Assembly: GCF_900109345.1 (NCBI RefSeq)
Contig: NZ_FNZN01000004.1
Coordinates: forward strand, 372,001 to 436,000
Length of the DNA stretch: 64,000 nt
Reading direction: 5' to 3'
From: Maribacter orientalis
Lineage (GTDB): Bacteria; Bacteroidota; Bacteroidia; Flavobacteriales; Flavobacteriaceae
Part shown: positions 55,101 through 63,088 of the stretch, one piece after another
Position numbering within the stretch: position 1 is the first letter of the stretch
Layout: each line of letters opens with the position of its first letter
Program-made: the position numbers and the translations under genes
The notes under the pieces: model-generated
The model's database searches: none
What the model was told of the DNA's origin: nothing
The model's input: only the letters and a program-made list of their open reading frames with translations

Positions 55101-55976
55101 GTGAAAACAATTCTATACGCTACCGACTATTCCGAAAACTCCGTGGCCGCATTAAAATATGCGCATAAAATGGCGCAGCAAATGGGAACTCGATTGATTG
55201 TCACCCATGTCTTCGATTATCCCACTTTTTTGGGAACGAAAATACTCTCAGAACCATTTCCACAATTAGAGAAAGATGCTTTTAAAACACACCGTGCCAA
55301 ATTGGTTCAATTCTGTGAAGAACACCTAGGTGGCAACTGGGAGAATCCCAATTTACAGCTAGAGGTAGTAGAAAACAAATCCGCATTTAAAGGGATTATT
55401 TCGGCAGCTGAGGAATGGCGCGCATATTTGATTGTTATCGGTATTAAAGGTGATAACGCGCTACGGAAAATGATTATGGGAAGCACGACAAAGCATCTTA
55501 TTGAAAAAGCACCTTGCCCCATTTTGTCCATTCCTTTGGATGCGAGCTATATGCCTATTAAAACCATTGTTTATGCAACCGATTTTGAGGAAGAGGATGT
55601 GTATGCCATTCGAAAAGTGGCCGAAATGGCAGAACAGTTTGATGCTGAAATAAAAGTCGTCCATATTTCCACCAAAAAAGAGTATAAGGGAAAAATACAA
55701 ATGGAATGGTTTAAAGGGATGCTACACAAGAAAATAAGTTATGAGAAAATAAATTTTGAACTATTAAATTCTGAGGATGTTTTTAACACCCTCAGAATTT
55801 ATCTTGGAGATTGCAACGCAGATTTAATAGTCATGTTGGAACGAGAAAAGGGCGGGTTTTTAAAAAAATGGTTTCATCGGGATCTTGTCAAAAAAATGGA
55901 ATCGTATGGTAGGGCACCTTTGTTAAGCTTCAGGGAGGGCAATCATCAACTCTTTTATTTAAGCGCAGTACTTTAA
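55101..55976 (+). CDS. tandem universal stress protein (UspA family)
   Basis: A 291-aa protein of two Usp domains (1-150 and 151-285), starting at GTG 55101. Domain 1 opens MKTILYATDYSENSVAALKY and has the nucleotide-binding loop GIKGDNALRKMIMGSTTKHL. Domain 2 opens TIVYATDFEEEDVYAIRKVA but lacks the G-x2-G-x9-G-S/T loop, so only one half is likely to bind ATP. Usp proteins aid survival under growth arrest and oxygen or nutrient stress. Confidence 0.92.
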   Translation: MKTILYATDYSENSVAALKYAHKMAQQMGTRLIVTHVFDYPTFLGTKILSEPFPQLEKDAFKTHRAKLVQFCEEHLGGNWENPNLQLEVVENKSAFKGIISAAEEWRAYLIVIGIKGDNALRKMIMGSTTKHLIEKAPCPILSIPLDASYMPIKTIVYATDFEEEDVYAIRKVAEMAEQFDAEIKVVHISTKKEYKGKIQMEWFKGMLHKKISYEKINFELLNSEDVFNTLRIYLGDCNADLIVMLEREKGGFLKKWFHRDLVKKMESYGRAPLLSFREGNHQLFYLSAVL

Positions 55977-56252
55977 TAATTAAATTTCTAGATCCTAGAT
56001 TTAAGAATTTAGATTAGTATCTAATCAAATAAATTAGTGGTTTTTGATTTGGAAACGGATGCTAAATCAATAGAATTGAGAATAATTTAAAATGGTAAGT
56101 AGAATATAAAGTATTATGTTTTTGAGCACTTTTGGGCTGGGGTATTACCTTTATACTATTTGCGAGATACATTCTAAAAGTTCCGTTCTTTCGTTTATCT
56201 TGTTTTCTTTCACTTTCCAAGTCATCGTTAAAAAAGCCAATTTTTCTATTAA

Positions 56253-56295
56253 TGACACACGTCATTTTTCTGCCGACAATCATAAATTATCTTGA
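56253..56295 (+). promoter_or_regulatory. TGAY-N4-RTCA promoter for the HMA-like small gene
   Basis: Palindrome TGACACACGTCA (56253-56264), 23 nt, then TATCTTGA (56288-56295), near-consensus; ATG 29 nt later. Confidence 0.7.
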
Positions 56296-56324
56296 GAAAA
56301 TAATCTTATTATATGGTCTAATAA

Positions 56325-56558
56325 ATGAAAGCTGTAGCACAAATAAAGAATTTGAACGGTTATGAAGAGAAAAATATCGTACTGCGAAATCTTAGCCGAA
56401 TAATGGATATTAAAATTATTGATATCGATATCGAAAAAGGGCTATTATTTTTTCTCTATGCAAGTCCACTGACTTTTCAAAAAGTAAGACAAGAACTTTT
56501 ACGTATAGGCCATCCTATGCAATCTTATAAGTGTACTATATCAAGTTCATCCAAATAG
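56325..56558 (+). CDS. small ferredoxin-fold protein resembling an HMA domain without cysteines
   Basis: A 77-aa protein whose predicted order beta-alpha-beta-beta-alpha-beta (KNIVLRNLSRIMDIKIIDID, LLFFLYASPLTFQKVRQELL, RIGHPM) resembles heavy-metal-associated domains, but the metal-binding CxxC is absent. A metal role is therefore unlikely; protein interaction or small-ligand binding is possible. It has its own activator-type promoter. The 480-bp stretch after it (56559-57039) holds no supported gene. Confidence 0.65.
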   Translation: MKAVAQIKNLNGYEEKNIVLRNLSRIMDIKIIDIDIEKGLLFFLYASPLTFQKVRQELLRIGHPMQSYKCTISSSSK

Positions 56559-56763
56559 TTTTCCCTGATGATTATGCGCCTCAATTCTAAAGGTTTTCAA
56601 CTTTAAATTATTGCGTGTTACCATCTCTTTGGTACAATGAAACATTCAAAAAAAATAAACCAACTCATAAAAAGTACGAAAGACAGGGTATGGCGAAAAG
56701 GCATAAGTTTTTACTACCTGTTTTAAAAAGCTCAATAGAATAAGTTTCAATTGTGATTACACT

Positions 56764-56852
56764 AAAAAACGCCTGCAATTCTTATAGTTCTATCGTGATT
56801 TCCCGATGTTAGAAAAAAGATTATTATCGATTATAGAATGCCTGCGTTTTTC
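56764..56852 (-). terminator. long imperfect hairpin with T tail in a gene-free stretch
   Basis: AAAAACGC (56765-56772) pairs with GCGTTTTT (56844-56851), and the segments inside (CTGCAATTCTTATAG and TTATAGAATGCCTG) are partly complementary. Read on the minus strand the structure ends in six T. No gene runs into it, so it may mark an unseen small transcript or a remnant. Confidence 0.35.
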
Positions 56853-57039
56853 ATGATCTTTTGGTAGAAAATTTTAGTCTCCAATAATCTATGCAAATTT
56901 TACCATACCCAAAATAGAACTGTTCAAAGCAAACCCAAGACTGCTATCGAATAAGTTCGTACAGTATTAATTTCTCCATTAATAGTATAAAATAAATTAA
57001 TAATATGTTTTAATGTGCATCTATCTATCTTCAGGGCTT

Positions 57040-57675
57040 TTATAATTTTTCAATCAGATTTTCCCGCTCTAACTGGCCTATGATTCGGGCTACATAATCA
57101 TTAACGGTCGAGGTAATATTAACAGGGTCGACGATATTAAATGTACCGACCCAGACCAAAGATTCATCCTCATCGCTACTTATATTATAAATCGAAGTCT
57201 CAATATGAAAAACTTTATAGTCCTCATAATAGTCCGGGGTATAATAAATATCCTGAAATCTATAAAAATAAGGCCCGAAACGATACCACCAATTGTACCC
57301 AAAAGTGTAATGGCCAGACCTGCGTATTGTTTTATCGTCGATTCCCACAACTGCAGTGATTACGATTGCATCAAAACCCTGTTGTAAAAGCTCTTCCTTC
57401 ATCATCTCTATATCTTCTTCGCTTCTTTTTGAAGCAGTGAAAGATTGGTCTAAGGCCATACTACTTTCATAAGCATTGATTCCTCGGTTTATGAACTGTT
57501 CTTTAAGTTTTTCCTCAAAGATTTTCCGAGCCGTAAGGTTCTCGGTCATGCCGATGACCAAAAGTTTTTGTGGCCTAAATACTGCTATTTCTTTATTTTT
57601 CCAGCTATCCACCAATCGTGTTGAGGAACATGCCGTCAATGCCAGTATTCCGAGAATAAAAACAATTTTCTTCAT
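57040..57675 (-). CDS. hypothetical lipoprotein
   Basis: A 211-aa lipoprotein (ILALTACSS, lipid Cys16). The mature part starts STRLVDSWKNKEIAVFRPQK with VIGMTENLTARKIFEEKLKE, similar in layout to DUF4136-type lipoproteins, then a Tyr/Phe-rich insert (YNWWYRFGPYFYRFQDIYYT) and a final ETSIYNISSDEDESLVWVGT. Function unknown. It is monocistronic with an activator-type promoter. Confidence 0.75.
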   Translation of the reverse strand: MKKIVFILGILALTACSSTRLVDSWKNKEIAVFRPQKLLVIGMTENLTARKIFEEKLKEQFINRGINAYESSMALDQSFTASKRSEEDIEMMKEELLQQGFDAIVITAVVGIDDKTIRRSGHYTFGYNWWYRFGPYFYRFQDIYYTPDYYEDYKVFHIETSIYNISSDEDESLVWVGTFNIVDPVNITSTVNDYVARIIGQLERENLIEKL

Positions 57676-57693
57676 AATGTGATATTTAAGGAA

Positions 57694-57736
57694 TAAAAGT
57701 ATGGATCGGAGTCCTTGACAACAATGACCTAAATCA
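57694..57736 (-). promoter_or_regulatory. TGAY-N4-RTCA promoter for the lipoprotein gene
   Basis: Palindrome TGACCTAAATCA (57725-57736), 23 nt, then TACTTTTA (57694-57701) on the minus strand, 18 nt before the ATG. Confidence 0.77.
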
Positions 57737-57840
57737 TTCTGAAGAGCTGGTCATTTCCTGAGAAAAAAACTTTTCGAAACTTCGTATTTCGAATAATGGG
57801 CTTTAGGATTCTTTAGTATAGAATATTTGATTCAAGTACA

Positions 57841-57985
57841 ATAAGAAACAGGAGACCTGAGGTCTCCTGTTTCCTTTGAAGCGTTCGTTTTATTCTAAAC
57901 GTTTGATCTATCCTTGAGTCATCTTATCGCTAAAATGATATAGGGGCAATCTCTGCAAAAAATAACCCGAACCTTTTCAAGCTTT
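57841..57985 (-). ncRNA. small-RNA-like unit A
   Basis: Read on the minus strand: a purine block GAAAAGGTTC near 57971-57980, then TTTAGCGATA (57925-57934), 51 nt, then a perfect 13-bp hairpin GAAACAGGAGACC / GGTCTCCTGTTTC (57845-57873) with a 3-nt loop and a weak T tail. No open reading frame is shared with the other units. It has no activator palindrome of its own, so it may be expressed by read-through or be a decayed copy. Confidence 0.55.
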
Positions 57986-58020
57986 TATTGCCTTGAGACA
58001 ATATTGGCCTTTGTGTAAAA

Positions 58021-58117
58021 TCTTAAAAAGGACTACGATACCGGAATATCCCAGTCCTTTTTTCTGGTACCACTTTACATTAATTTATGAATACAGATCA
58101 AGCTGGATTCCGCTAGC
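58021..58117 (-). ncRNA. divergent small-RNA-like unit E
   Basis: A hairpin AAAAAGGACT / AGTCCTTTTT (58025-58062) with an 18-nt loop is followed on the minus strand by a T-rich tail. A weak copy of the TTTAGCGATA block (GCTAGCGGAA, 58108-58117) lies 45 nt upstream on that strand. The resemblance to units A-D is partial. Confidence 0.3.
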
Positions 58118-58217
58118 TGCGCGTATACTTGAAATCAAAGATTAAAGTAGTTTTTGCGATACCATTTTATGACCGCTAAGGCATTACTGCTAAGAAGCCT
58201 TTTATAGTAATGTCAAA

Positions 58218-58360
58218 AAGAAAAAACAGGAAGTTTTGACTTCCTGTTTTCCATAAAGAAATGGAATTCATCCATACTTTTCATCAATTTTTTAAACCAT
58301 TTTATCACTAAAACGAACTAACTGACCGATTAGAGTACAAACAGTATTCTTCTTCTTTAT
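58218..58360 (-). ncRNA. small-RNA-like unit B
   Basis: Minus strand: purine block AAAGAAGAAGAA (about 58346-58358), TTTAGTGATA (58303-58312), 51 nt, then hairpin AAAACAGGAAGT / ACTTCCTGTTTT (58224-58251) with a TTTG-type loop, and a good terminator tail TTTTTTCTTTTTG. No activator palindrome was found upstream. Confidence 0.55.
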
Positions 58361-58399
58361 TATGATCTATACCGGTCTTACGATGGCAAAGATCAATAC

Positions 58400-58647
58400 T
58401 ATAAAGAAACTGGAACATTTGCACGTTCCAGTTTCCAAGAAAGTGTAAAAATTACCGTTGACCGCTTTGCGTGATTTTGAGTACAACCTATCGCTAGGTC
58501 TTAGCTAAAACCACACGGCATGGGGCATTTTCGACACCTTCTTATACTTTACCTTACTATTCTCCACAATAAATAAGATAGTACATTATTTTTTTATATT
58601 TAGAATCCATCAAAACTCCATTTTCAAAGAACTATTGCTTGCAATTA
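58400..58647 (-). ncRNA. small-RNA-like unit C with its own promoter
   Basis: Driven by the promoter at 58653-58695, with a start inferred near 58647. In order on the minus strand: ATAGTTCTTTGAAAATG (58619-58635, identical in unit D), the block AAGAAGGTGTC (about 58534-58544), CCTAGCGATA (58489-58498), 53 nt, and hairpin GAAACTGGAAC / GTTCCAGTTTC (58406-58435) ending TTTCTTTA. Length about 245 nt. No conserved reading frame with unit D. Confidence 0.65.
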
Positions 58648-58652
58648 CGAAG

Positions 58653-58695
58653 CTAAAGTAAGGGGTGATATTTATAATTAAAATGACCTACATCA
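58653..58695 (-). promoter_or_regulatory. TGAY-N4-RTCA promoter of small-RNA unit C
   Basis: Palindrome TGACCTACATCA (58684-58695), 23 nt, then TACTTTAG (58653-58660) on the minus strand. No protein gene lies downstream before the array. Confidence 0.75.
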
Positions 58696-58712
58696 GTTTA
58701 CCGTTTCTTTAG

Positions 58713-58931
58713 AAAAAGAAACCGGAACACCGAAATGCTCCGGTTCCCTAGAAGACGTTATTCGACCCGATGACCACTTATAATGGCACTTACTTGAACC
58801 TATCGCTAAATCCGTTCGGCACTCAAAAAGTAAAACGGGTTTTTGTAACCTCTTCTTTTTATTTGGGCCTTGTTTTCCCAATTCTCAGCCCAACCTACTT
58901 ATGCATTTTCAAAGAACTATATCGTTAATCA
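58713..58931 (-). ncRNA. small-RNA-like unit D with its own promoter
   Basis: Driven by the promoter at 58937-58979, with a start inferred near 58931. Minus strand: ATAGTTCTTTGAAAATG (58904-58920), purine block AAAAAGAAGAGGTTAC (58847-58862), TTTAGCGATA (58801-58810), 54 nt, then hairpin AACCGGA / TCCGGTT (58720-58745) and the tail TTTCTTTTTCT. Length about 219 nt. A 62-codon frame crosses the unit (58693-58881) but includes the terminator and is not conserved in the other units. Confidence 0.65.
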
Positions 58932-58936
58932 TAGTG

Positions 58937-58979
58937 CTAAAATATAGCATGTTATTCACTGTTAGAATGACTTAGATCA
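58937..58979 (-). promoter_or_regulatory. TGAY-N4-RTCA promoter of small-RNA unit D
   Basis: Palindrome TGACTTAGATCA (58968-58979), 23 nt, then TATTTTAG (58937-58944) on the minus strand. The stretch to its right (58980-59553, about 570 bp) shows no gene or structure I can support. Confidence 0.75.
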
Positions 58980-59553
58980 GTTTGTAGACTTTTTTTAAAA
59001 TTTTGGTAATCTTTGCCGACAATTTTATAATCTTACCTTTTCTTAAAAATCGTGGATTATTACGAATCGTTCGCCTTTATATTTTGTAACAATGAATATG
59101 CTTTTATAAGATTTTCATTGCTAGTTAACTGAATTTCAAGGCAGTATTTTTTTATAGACTAAGGAGATTGGGTCATCTGTTAAGTCATAATTCATGTGGC
59201 ACGGCTATACATTTTGATTACATGATAAAAGTTCAGATATCCGCGGATAAAAGTACGAACTTGAGAGTCGATTTTTTGACCTGGGTATTGGCATTGACAA
59301 CTTGACACTATGCTGTTTTTTTTGCCCTATACGTTGAAGCAATTACAGAAAAGAAATTTATAATATAAATTTTCGATACTTGGTTCAAGAGTTTTGATAC
59401 TAAAAAAATCTATTACCGTCCAAATTATCGAAGATTACTCTTACATAAGTACTATTATCTAAGAATTGTAAAATCTAAAAATCTGATTTCCACTTCATAA
59501 AAAAATGACATTTTACATGTACATTAATGTATTGTATTTGATGCTTCCCAGAC

Positions 59554-59596
59554 TGACCCAAGTCATTGTGATGGGCAGAATGATACTTTAGCTTTG
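59554..59596 (+). promoter_or_regulatory. TGAY-N4-RTCA promoter for the PepSY-like/dodecin genes
   Basis: Palindrome TGACCCAAGTCA (59554-59565), 23 nt, then a perfect TAGCTTTG (59589-59596); ATG 59 nt later. Confidence 0.8.
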
Positions 59597-59655
59597 AGGC
59601 GATGAACTATTATATCATCAGAAACTCACTAATAAAGTAACATAAATCTAGAATC

Positions 59656-60165
59656 ATGCAGAGAATACTATTAGGTCTATTTGTTTTAGGATTGACAGCC
59701 CAATCTTTTGCCCAGATTATAAAGCCAATTGAATTGTCGGAAGTAGTGGTGTACGCTACCAATTATAAATATCTCCACAGCTTGGCCTCAGCAGAACCTG
59801 CTCCCTTACCTGTACAAATGCTCGAACGTAAAGTAGCGGCTTTTAACCTTAAGGATTCTGAATATTATCAAGACGATTACGACCTGTACCACATCAACTT
59901 TTATATTCCTGAGGGTACAATCCTTGCTGCATATGACAAGGATGGTAAAATCATCAGGACCGCAGAGCGTTTTAAGAATGTTTCCCTTCCAAAATCAGTG
60001 AGGAACGCCATTGCAGATCGGTTTCCTGGATGGAGCATAACCAAAGATATTTATTTGGTATACTACCATGAGGATAAAGGCGTAAGTAAAAAGTTTAAGA
60101 TCAAACTGGAAAATGGAGATAAGGTCATACGTATAAAGGTGGATGAAAAAGGGGATTTTTTTTAG
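59656..60165 (+). CDS. exported PepSY-like protein
   Basis: A 169-aa protein with a signal peptide (1-19, QSFAQ). The second half has the PepSY-like alpha/beta pattern: GTILAAYDKDGKIIRTAERF, then KSVRNAIADRFPGWSITKDI and a final strand VIRIKVDEKGDFF. Such domains inhibit or bind other secreted proteins in some cases; the role here is unknown. Dodecin follows after 41 nt, probably on the same transcript. Confidence 0.7.
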   Translation: MQRILLGLFVLGLTAQSFAQIIKPIELSEVVVYATNYKYLHSLASAEPAPLPVQMLERKVAAFNLKDSEYYQDDYDLYHINFYIPEGTILAAYDKDGKIIRTAERFKNVSLPKSVRNAIADRFPGWSITKDIYLVYYHEDKGVSKKFKIKLENGDKVIRIKVDEKGDFF

Positions 60166-60206
60166 GGAAAATCCAAATACATTAATAATTATAAAATAAA
60201 AAAATC

Positions 60207-60413
60207 ATGTCAGTATTAAAAGTTGTAGAGTTATTAGGGAATTCAAATAAAAGTTTTGAGGATGCCGTTCAACAAGTTGTTAATGAAGCTTCCAAGACCA
60301 TTAAAGATATCAAATCGGTATACGTGCAAGATATGCAAGTTACCGTAAAGGACAACAAGATTTCTCAATACAGGGTAAATGCTAAAGTGACTTTCGGTAT
60401 CATGGAAAAGTAA
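60207..60413 (+). CDS. dodecin family flavin-binding protein
   Basis: A 68-aa protein of the dodecin family (MSVLKVVELLGNSNKSFEDAV, then the helix and the strands SVYVQDMQVTVKDNKISQYR and VNAKVTFGIMEK). Dodecins form hollow dodecamers that store and quench free flavins. Length and order agree with the family, although the usual flavin-stacking tryptophan is not obvious (the corresponding region reads KSVYVQDM), so the ligand may differ. Confidence 0.85.
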   Translation: MSVLKVVELLGNSNKSFEDAVQQVVNEASKTIKDIKSVYVQDMQVTVKDNKISQYRVNAKVTFGIMEK

Positions 60414-60443
60414 GGGTTATATCTTTTTTTTGGTTGATAGAAC

Positions 60444-60491
60444 AAGGCATTAGATAAGAGTTAACATGAACTTTCGCGTGATGCCTTATCT
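60444..60491 (+). promoter_or_regulatory. two mutually exclusive hairpins before archease/rtcB
   Basis: AAGGCAT (60444-60450) can pair with ATGCCTT (60481-60487), while AGATAAG (60452-60458) can pair with CTTATCT (60485-60491). The right arms overlap, so only one stem can form at a time. It lies between dodecin and the RNA-repair genes and could be an attenuator or simply a terminator. Confidence 0.4.
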
Positions 60492-60587
60492 ATATTCAGG
60501 ATGGAATCACTTGTGAATTGGGCTTGGTTCCTTTGTTAAAATCACTTTGGTTAAGGCTCCTTAGTGGTTGTGAAAGCGATAAAAAAA

Positions 60588-61001
60588 ATGAAAATCGAAT
60601 ACCTTTCCCATACGGCGGATATCCGAATGAAAATTGAAGCATCTCATTTAGAGGAATTATTTCGAGCAGGAGTAATAGGAATGAGCAATATTCTAAAGGA
60701 TGGGTTCTGTAATCAGAACGTCCAGTTCGATCACAAATGGATACTTGAAATAACTGCATTGGACAGCACCTGTTTGCTTATTGATTTTTTATCTGAGGTA
60801 CTATCGGCTTCCTATGCCGAAAAAGCAGTTTTTTGCGAAGTTAATTTTTTAGATTTTTCTCCTCATCATACGATAGCTGAAATCCGTGGAAAGCAGATTC
60901 AGTTTTTTGATGAGGAAATCAAAGCGGTAACCTACCACGAGGCCGATGTACATAAAAATAAAAGGGATCAGTGGGTAACCTTGGTCATTTTTGATATCTA
61001 A
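60588..61001 (+). CDS. archease
   Basis: A 137-aa protein, started at MKIEYLSHTADIRMKIEA, the family's usual N-terminus (the eight codons before are dropped). Conserved HTADI near the N-terminus, LLIDFLSEVL in the middle, and the acidic metal-site end AVTYHEADVHKNKRDQWVTL. Archease accelerates turnover and widens nucleotide use of RtcB, which follows 7 nt downstream. This is the standard RNA-repair pair. Confidence 0.9.
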   Translation: MKIEYLSHTADIRMKIEASHLEELFRAGVIGMSNILKDGFCNQNVQFDHKWILEITALDSTCLLIDFLSEVLSASYAEKAVFCEVNFLDFSPHHTIAEIRGKQIQFFDEEIKAVTYHEADVHKNKRDQWVTLVIFDI

Positions 61002-61008
61002 GAGAACG

Positions 61009-62457
61009 ATGAAAATCAGCAAAGAAGACATCCATAAAATCGAAGACTACTTGTGGGAGATTCCTAAAACATTCAGACCCAACATGCGAGTACCCGCTAG
61101 GGTATTGGCATCCGAATCCTTGCTCGATGCCATAATGGAAGATCGATCTTTGGTACAATTGGTAAATGTTGCTTCATTACCGGGTATTCAGGGAGCTTCC
61201 CTAGTGATGCCAGATGTTCACGAAGGTTATGGTTTTCCCATAGGCGGGGTAGCAGCCACTTTGTATCCGGACGGAGCAATTTCCCCTGGGGGTATCGGTT
61301 ATGATATCAATTGTGGAGTGCGATTGTTGACTTCTAATCAAAAAATAGAGGAAATAAGGAATAATTTAGATGCTTTATCCAAAGAATTGTATATCCAGAT
61401 TCCTTCTGGAATGGGGAAAGGCGGACATATCAAACTCTCAGTTCAGGAAATGGAGGAAGTACTTTTAAAAGGTGCGGAGTGGGCGGTGGAAAAGGGATAT
61501 GGTGTAAAGGAAGATTTGGCTTTTATGGAAAGTAAAGGTAGGTTGGAAAATGCAGATGCTACCTTAGTCTCCGATATGGCTAAAAAAAGGGGTGCCGATC
61601 AGTTGGGCACCATAGGATCGGGGAACCATTTTGTAGAGGTAGATTACGTGGAGGAAATTTATGATGAGACCACTGCAAAAGCTTACGGTCTGTTCAAAGG
61701 TCAGGTGGTAGTATTGATCCACACTGGATCTCGAGGATTAGGGCATCAAGTCGCCACGGATTATATTCGGCAGATTATAAAGGCAATGCCTAACTATGGT
61801 ATTGAAGTTCCAGATAGAGAATTGGCCTGTGTGCCGTTTAACTCTGAGGAAGGACAAAACTATTTTAAGGCTATGTGCGCTGCTGCGAATTATGCCTGGT
61901 GTAACAGGGAAGTAATTTCTTGGGAGGCTAGAACAGCTTGGAGGAATATCTTTGGATCGACCGTTGAACCTTTGAAACTCATGTACGATGTGGCGCATAA
62001 TATTGCCAAAGTTGAAACACATGTGATTGACGGTGTGCAAACTGACGTTATTGTACATCGTAAGGGAGCTACGAGGGCCTTTGGCCCAGGTTTTGAGGAA
62101 CTGCCAGATTCTTATAAAGCTGCTGGGCAACCTGTAATCATACCTGGAAGTATGGGTACCTGTTCCTATGTATTAGCTGGTACCGCTAGAAGCAAGGAAC
62201 TAACCTTTGGTTCCTGTTGCCACGGGGCAGGAAGACGTTTGTCAAGGACGGCAGCCAAAAAGCAAGTTAATGCTCCTGTACTCAAAGAGAAACTAAAGGA
62301 AAGAGGTATTTTTGTAGAAGCCGGTTCTTTTAAAGGAATTGCCGAAGAAGCGCCTATAGCCTATAAAGATGTCAATATGGTGGTCGAGACCGTAAGCGAT
62401 TCGGGCATTGCCAAGAAAGTCGCAAAATTGAGACCTGTGGCAGTTATTAAAGGTTAG
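61009..62457 (+). CDS. rtcB: RtcB RNA-splicing ligase
   Basis: A 482-aa GTP-dependent ligase joining 2',3'-cyclic phosphate or 3'-phosphate to 5'-OH RNA ends. I start it at MKISKEDIHKIED. The metal ligands and guanylated histidine can be placed: C102 (DINCGVRLL), H207 (GSGNHFVEV), H238 (LIHTGSRG), H330 and H405 (CCHGAGRR), with spacing very close to the archaeal enzyme. With archease it would repair cleaved tRNA or rRNA after stress. Its end overlaps the convergent phosphoribosyltransferase gene by 11 nt. Confidence 0.94.
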   Translation: MKISKEDIHKIEDYLWEIPKTFRPNMRVPARVLASESLLDAIMEDRSLVQLVNVASLPGIQGASLVMPDVHEGYGFPIGGVAATLYPDGAISPGGIGYDINCGVRLLTSNQKIEEIRNNLDALSKELYIQIPSGMGKGGHIKLSVQEMEEVLLKGAEWAVEKGYGVKEDLAFMESKGRLENADATLVSDMAKKRGADQLGTIGSGNHFVEVDYVEEIYDETTAKAYGLFKGQVVVLIHTGSRGLGHQVATDYIRQIIKAMPNYGIEVPDRELACVPFNSEEGQNYFKAMCAAANYAWCNREVISWEARTAWRNIFGSTVEPLKLMYDVAHNIAKVETHVIDGVQTDVIVHRKGATRAFGPGFEELPDSYKAAGQPVIIPGSMGTCSYVLAGTARSKELTFGSCCHGAGRRLSRTAAKKQVNAPVLKEKLKERGIFVEAGSFKGIAEEAPIAYKDVNMVVETVSDSGIAKKVAKLRPVAVIKG

Positions 62458-63088
62458 TTTTTACTGATGTATTCGCCTCTTCCAATATCTGTATCGCTTC
62501 CTGATCGGAAACTTGATAGAAATCTTCATAAAACTGCCCAACCGCCTGAAAACTATAAGGTACTTGTAAACAGATTACTTCATCAATTTTTTGAGTATTC
62601 TCAAGTTTTTTTATTGCCGAATTTGGTGCCACGGGAATTGCCACGATTATTTTTTTGGGACGTTGTTTGCTTACTAGTTCTATCGTAGCCAATAGTGTGT
62701 TACCGGTCGCGATTCCGTCATCGACAATGATTACTGTTTTATTCTTTACATTTTGGGGCAAACGTTTTTTGTAATATTCGTCATGGCGTTTTAGGAGTTT
62801 TTCACGGATATGCTTCGTTTCTTCAGTAATATACCCTTGTGTAACTCCCATGGTATTTGTCAGTACAATGTCATCTAGACTTACTGCCCCAATGGCAAAT
62901 TCCTTATTTGAAGGATGTCCTATTTTTTTGGTCAAGGCAACATCCAAAGGAGCTTCCAAAGTCTTAGCTACGATTGCCCCTAAAGGTAACCCACCTCTTG
63001 GAATGGCCAGGACTACAACATCTTCTTCTTTGAACTTCATCAATTTTTCTGACAACTGACGGCCTGCATCTATTCTATCCCTAAACAT
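62447..63088 (-). CDS. phosphoribosyltransferase domain protein
   Basis: A 213-aa type I PRTase-like protein. The PRPP-binding motif is VIIVDDGIATGNTLLATIEL (about 114-133), and the N-terminal LAIPRGGLPLGAIVAKTL is typical of the stress-island PRTases (Rv0571c-like). The substrate is unknown. It overlaps the upstream hydrolase gene by 8 nt, so they form an operon, as in similar islands in other phyla. Confidence 0.88.
   Translation of the reverse strand: MFRDRIDAGRQLSEKLMKFKEEDVVVLAIPRGGLPLGAIVAKTLEAPLDVALTKKIGHPSNKEFAIGAVSLDDIVLTNTMGVTQGYITEETKHIREKLLKRHDEYYKKRLPQNVKNKTVIIVDDGIATGNTLLATIELVSKQRPKKIIVAIPVAPNSAIKKLENTQKIDEVICLQVPYSFQAVGQFYEDFYQVSDQEAIQILEEANTSVKTNL

Noticed and set aside
56062-56283. 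Overlapping short ORFs on both strands between Usp and the HMA-like gene
   Set aside because: They overlap each other and the promoter at 56253; no motif or sensible composition.
57841-58760. Hairpin array as a CRISPR or integron-type repeat array
   Set aside because: Units are about 140-310 bp apart and differ in sequence; there are no identical short repeats with uniform spacers and no cas or integrase gene.
58693-58881. 62-codon minus-strand ORF across unit D
   Set aside because: It runs through the terminator hairpin, is not conserved in units A-C, and its composition is not protein-like.
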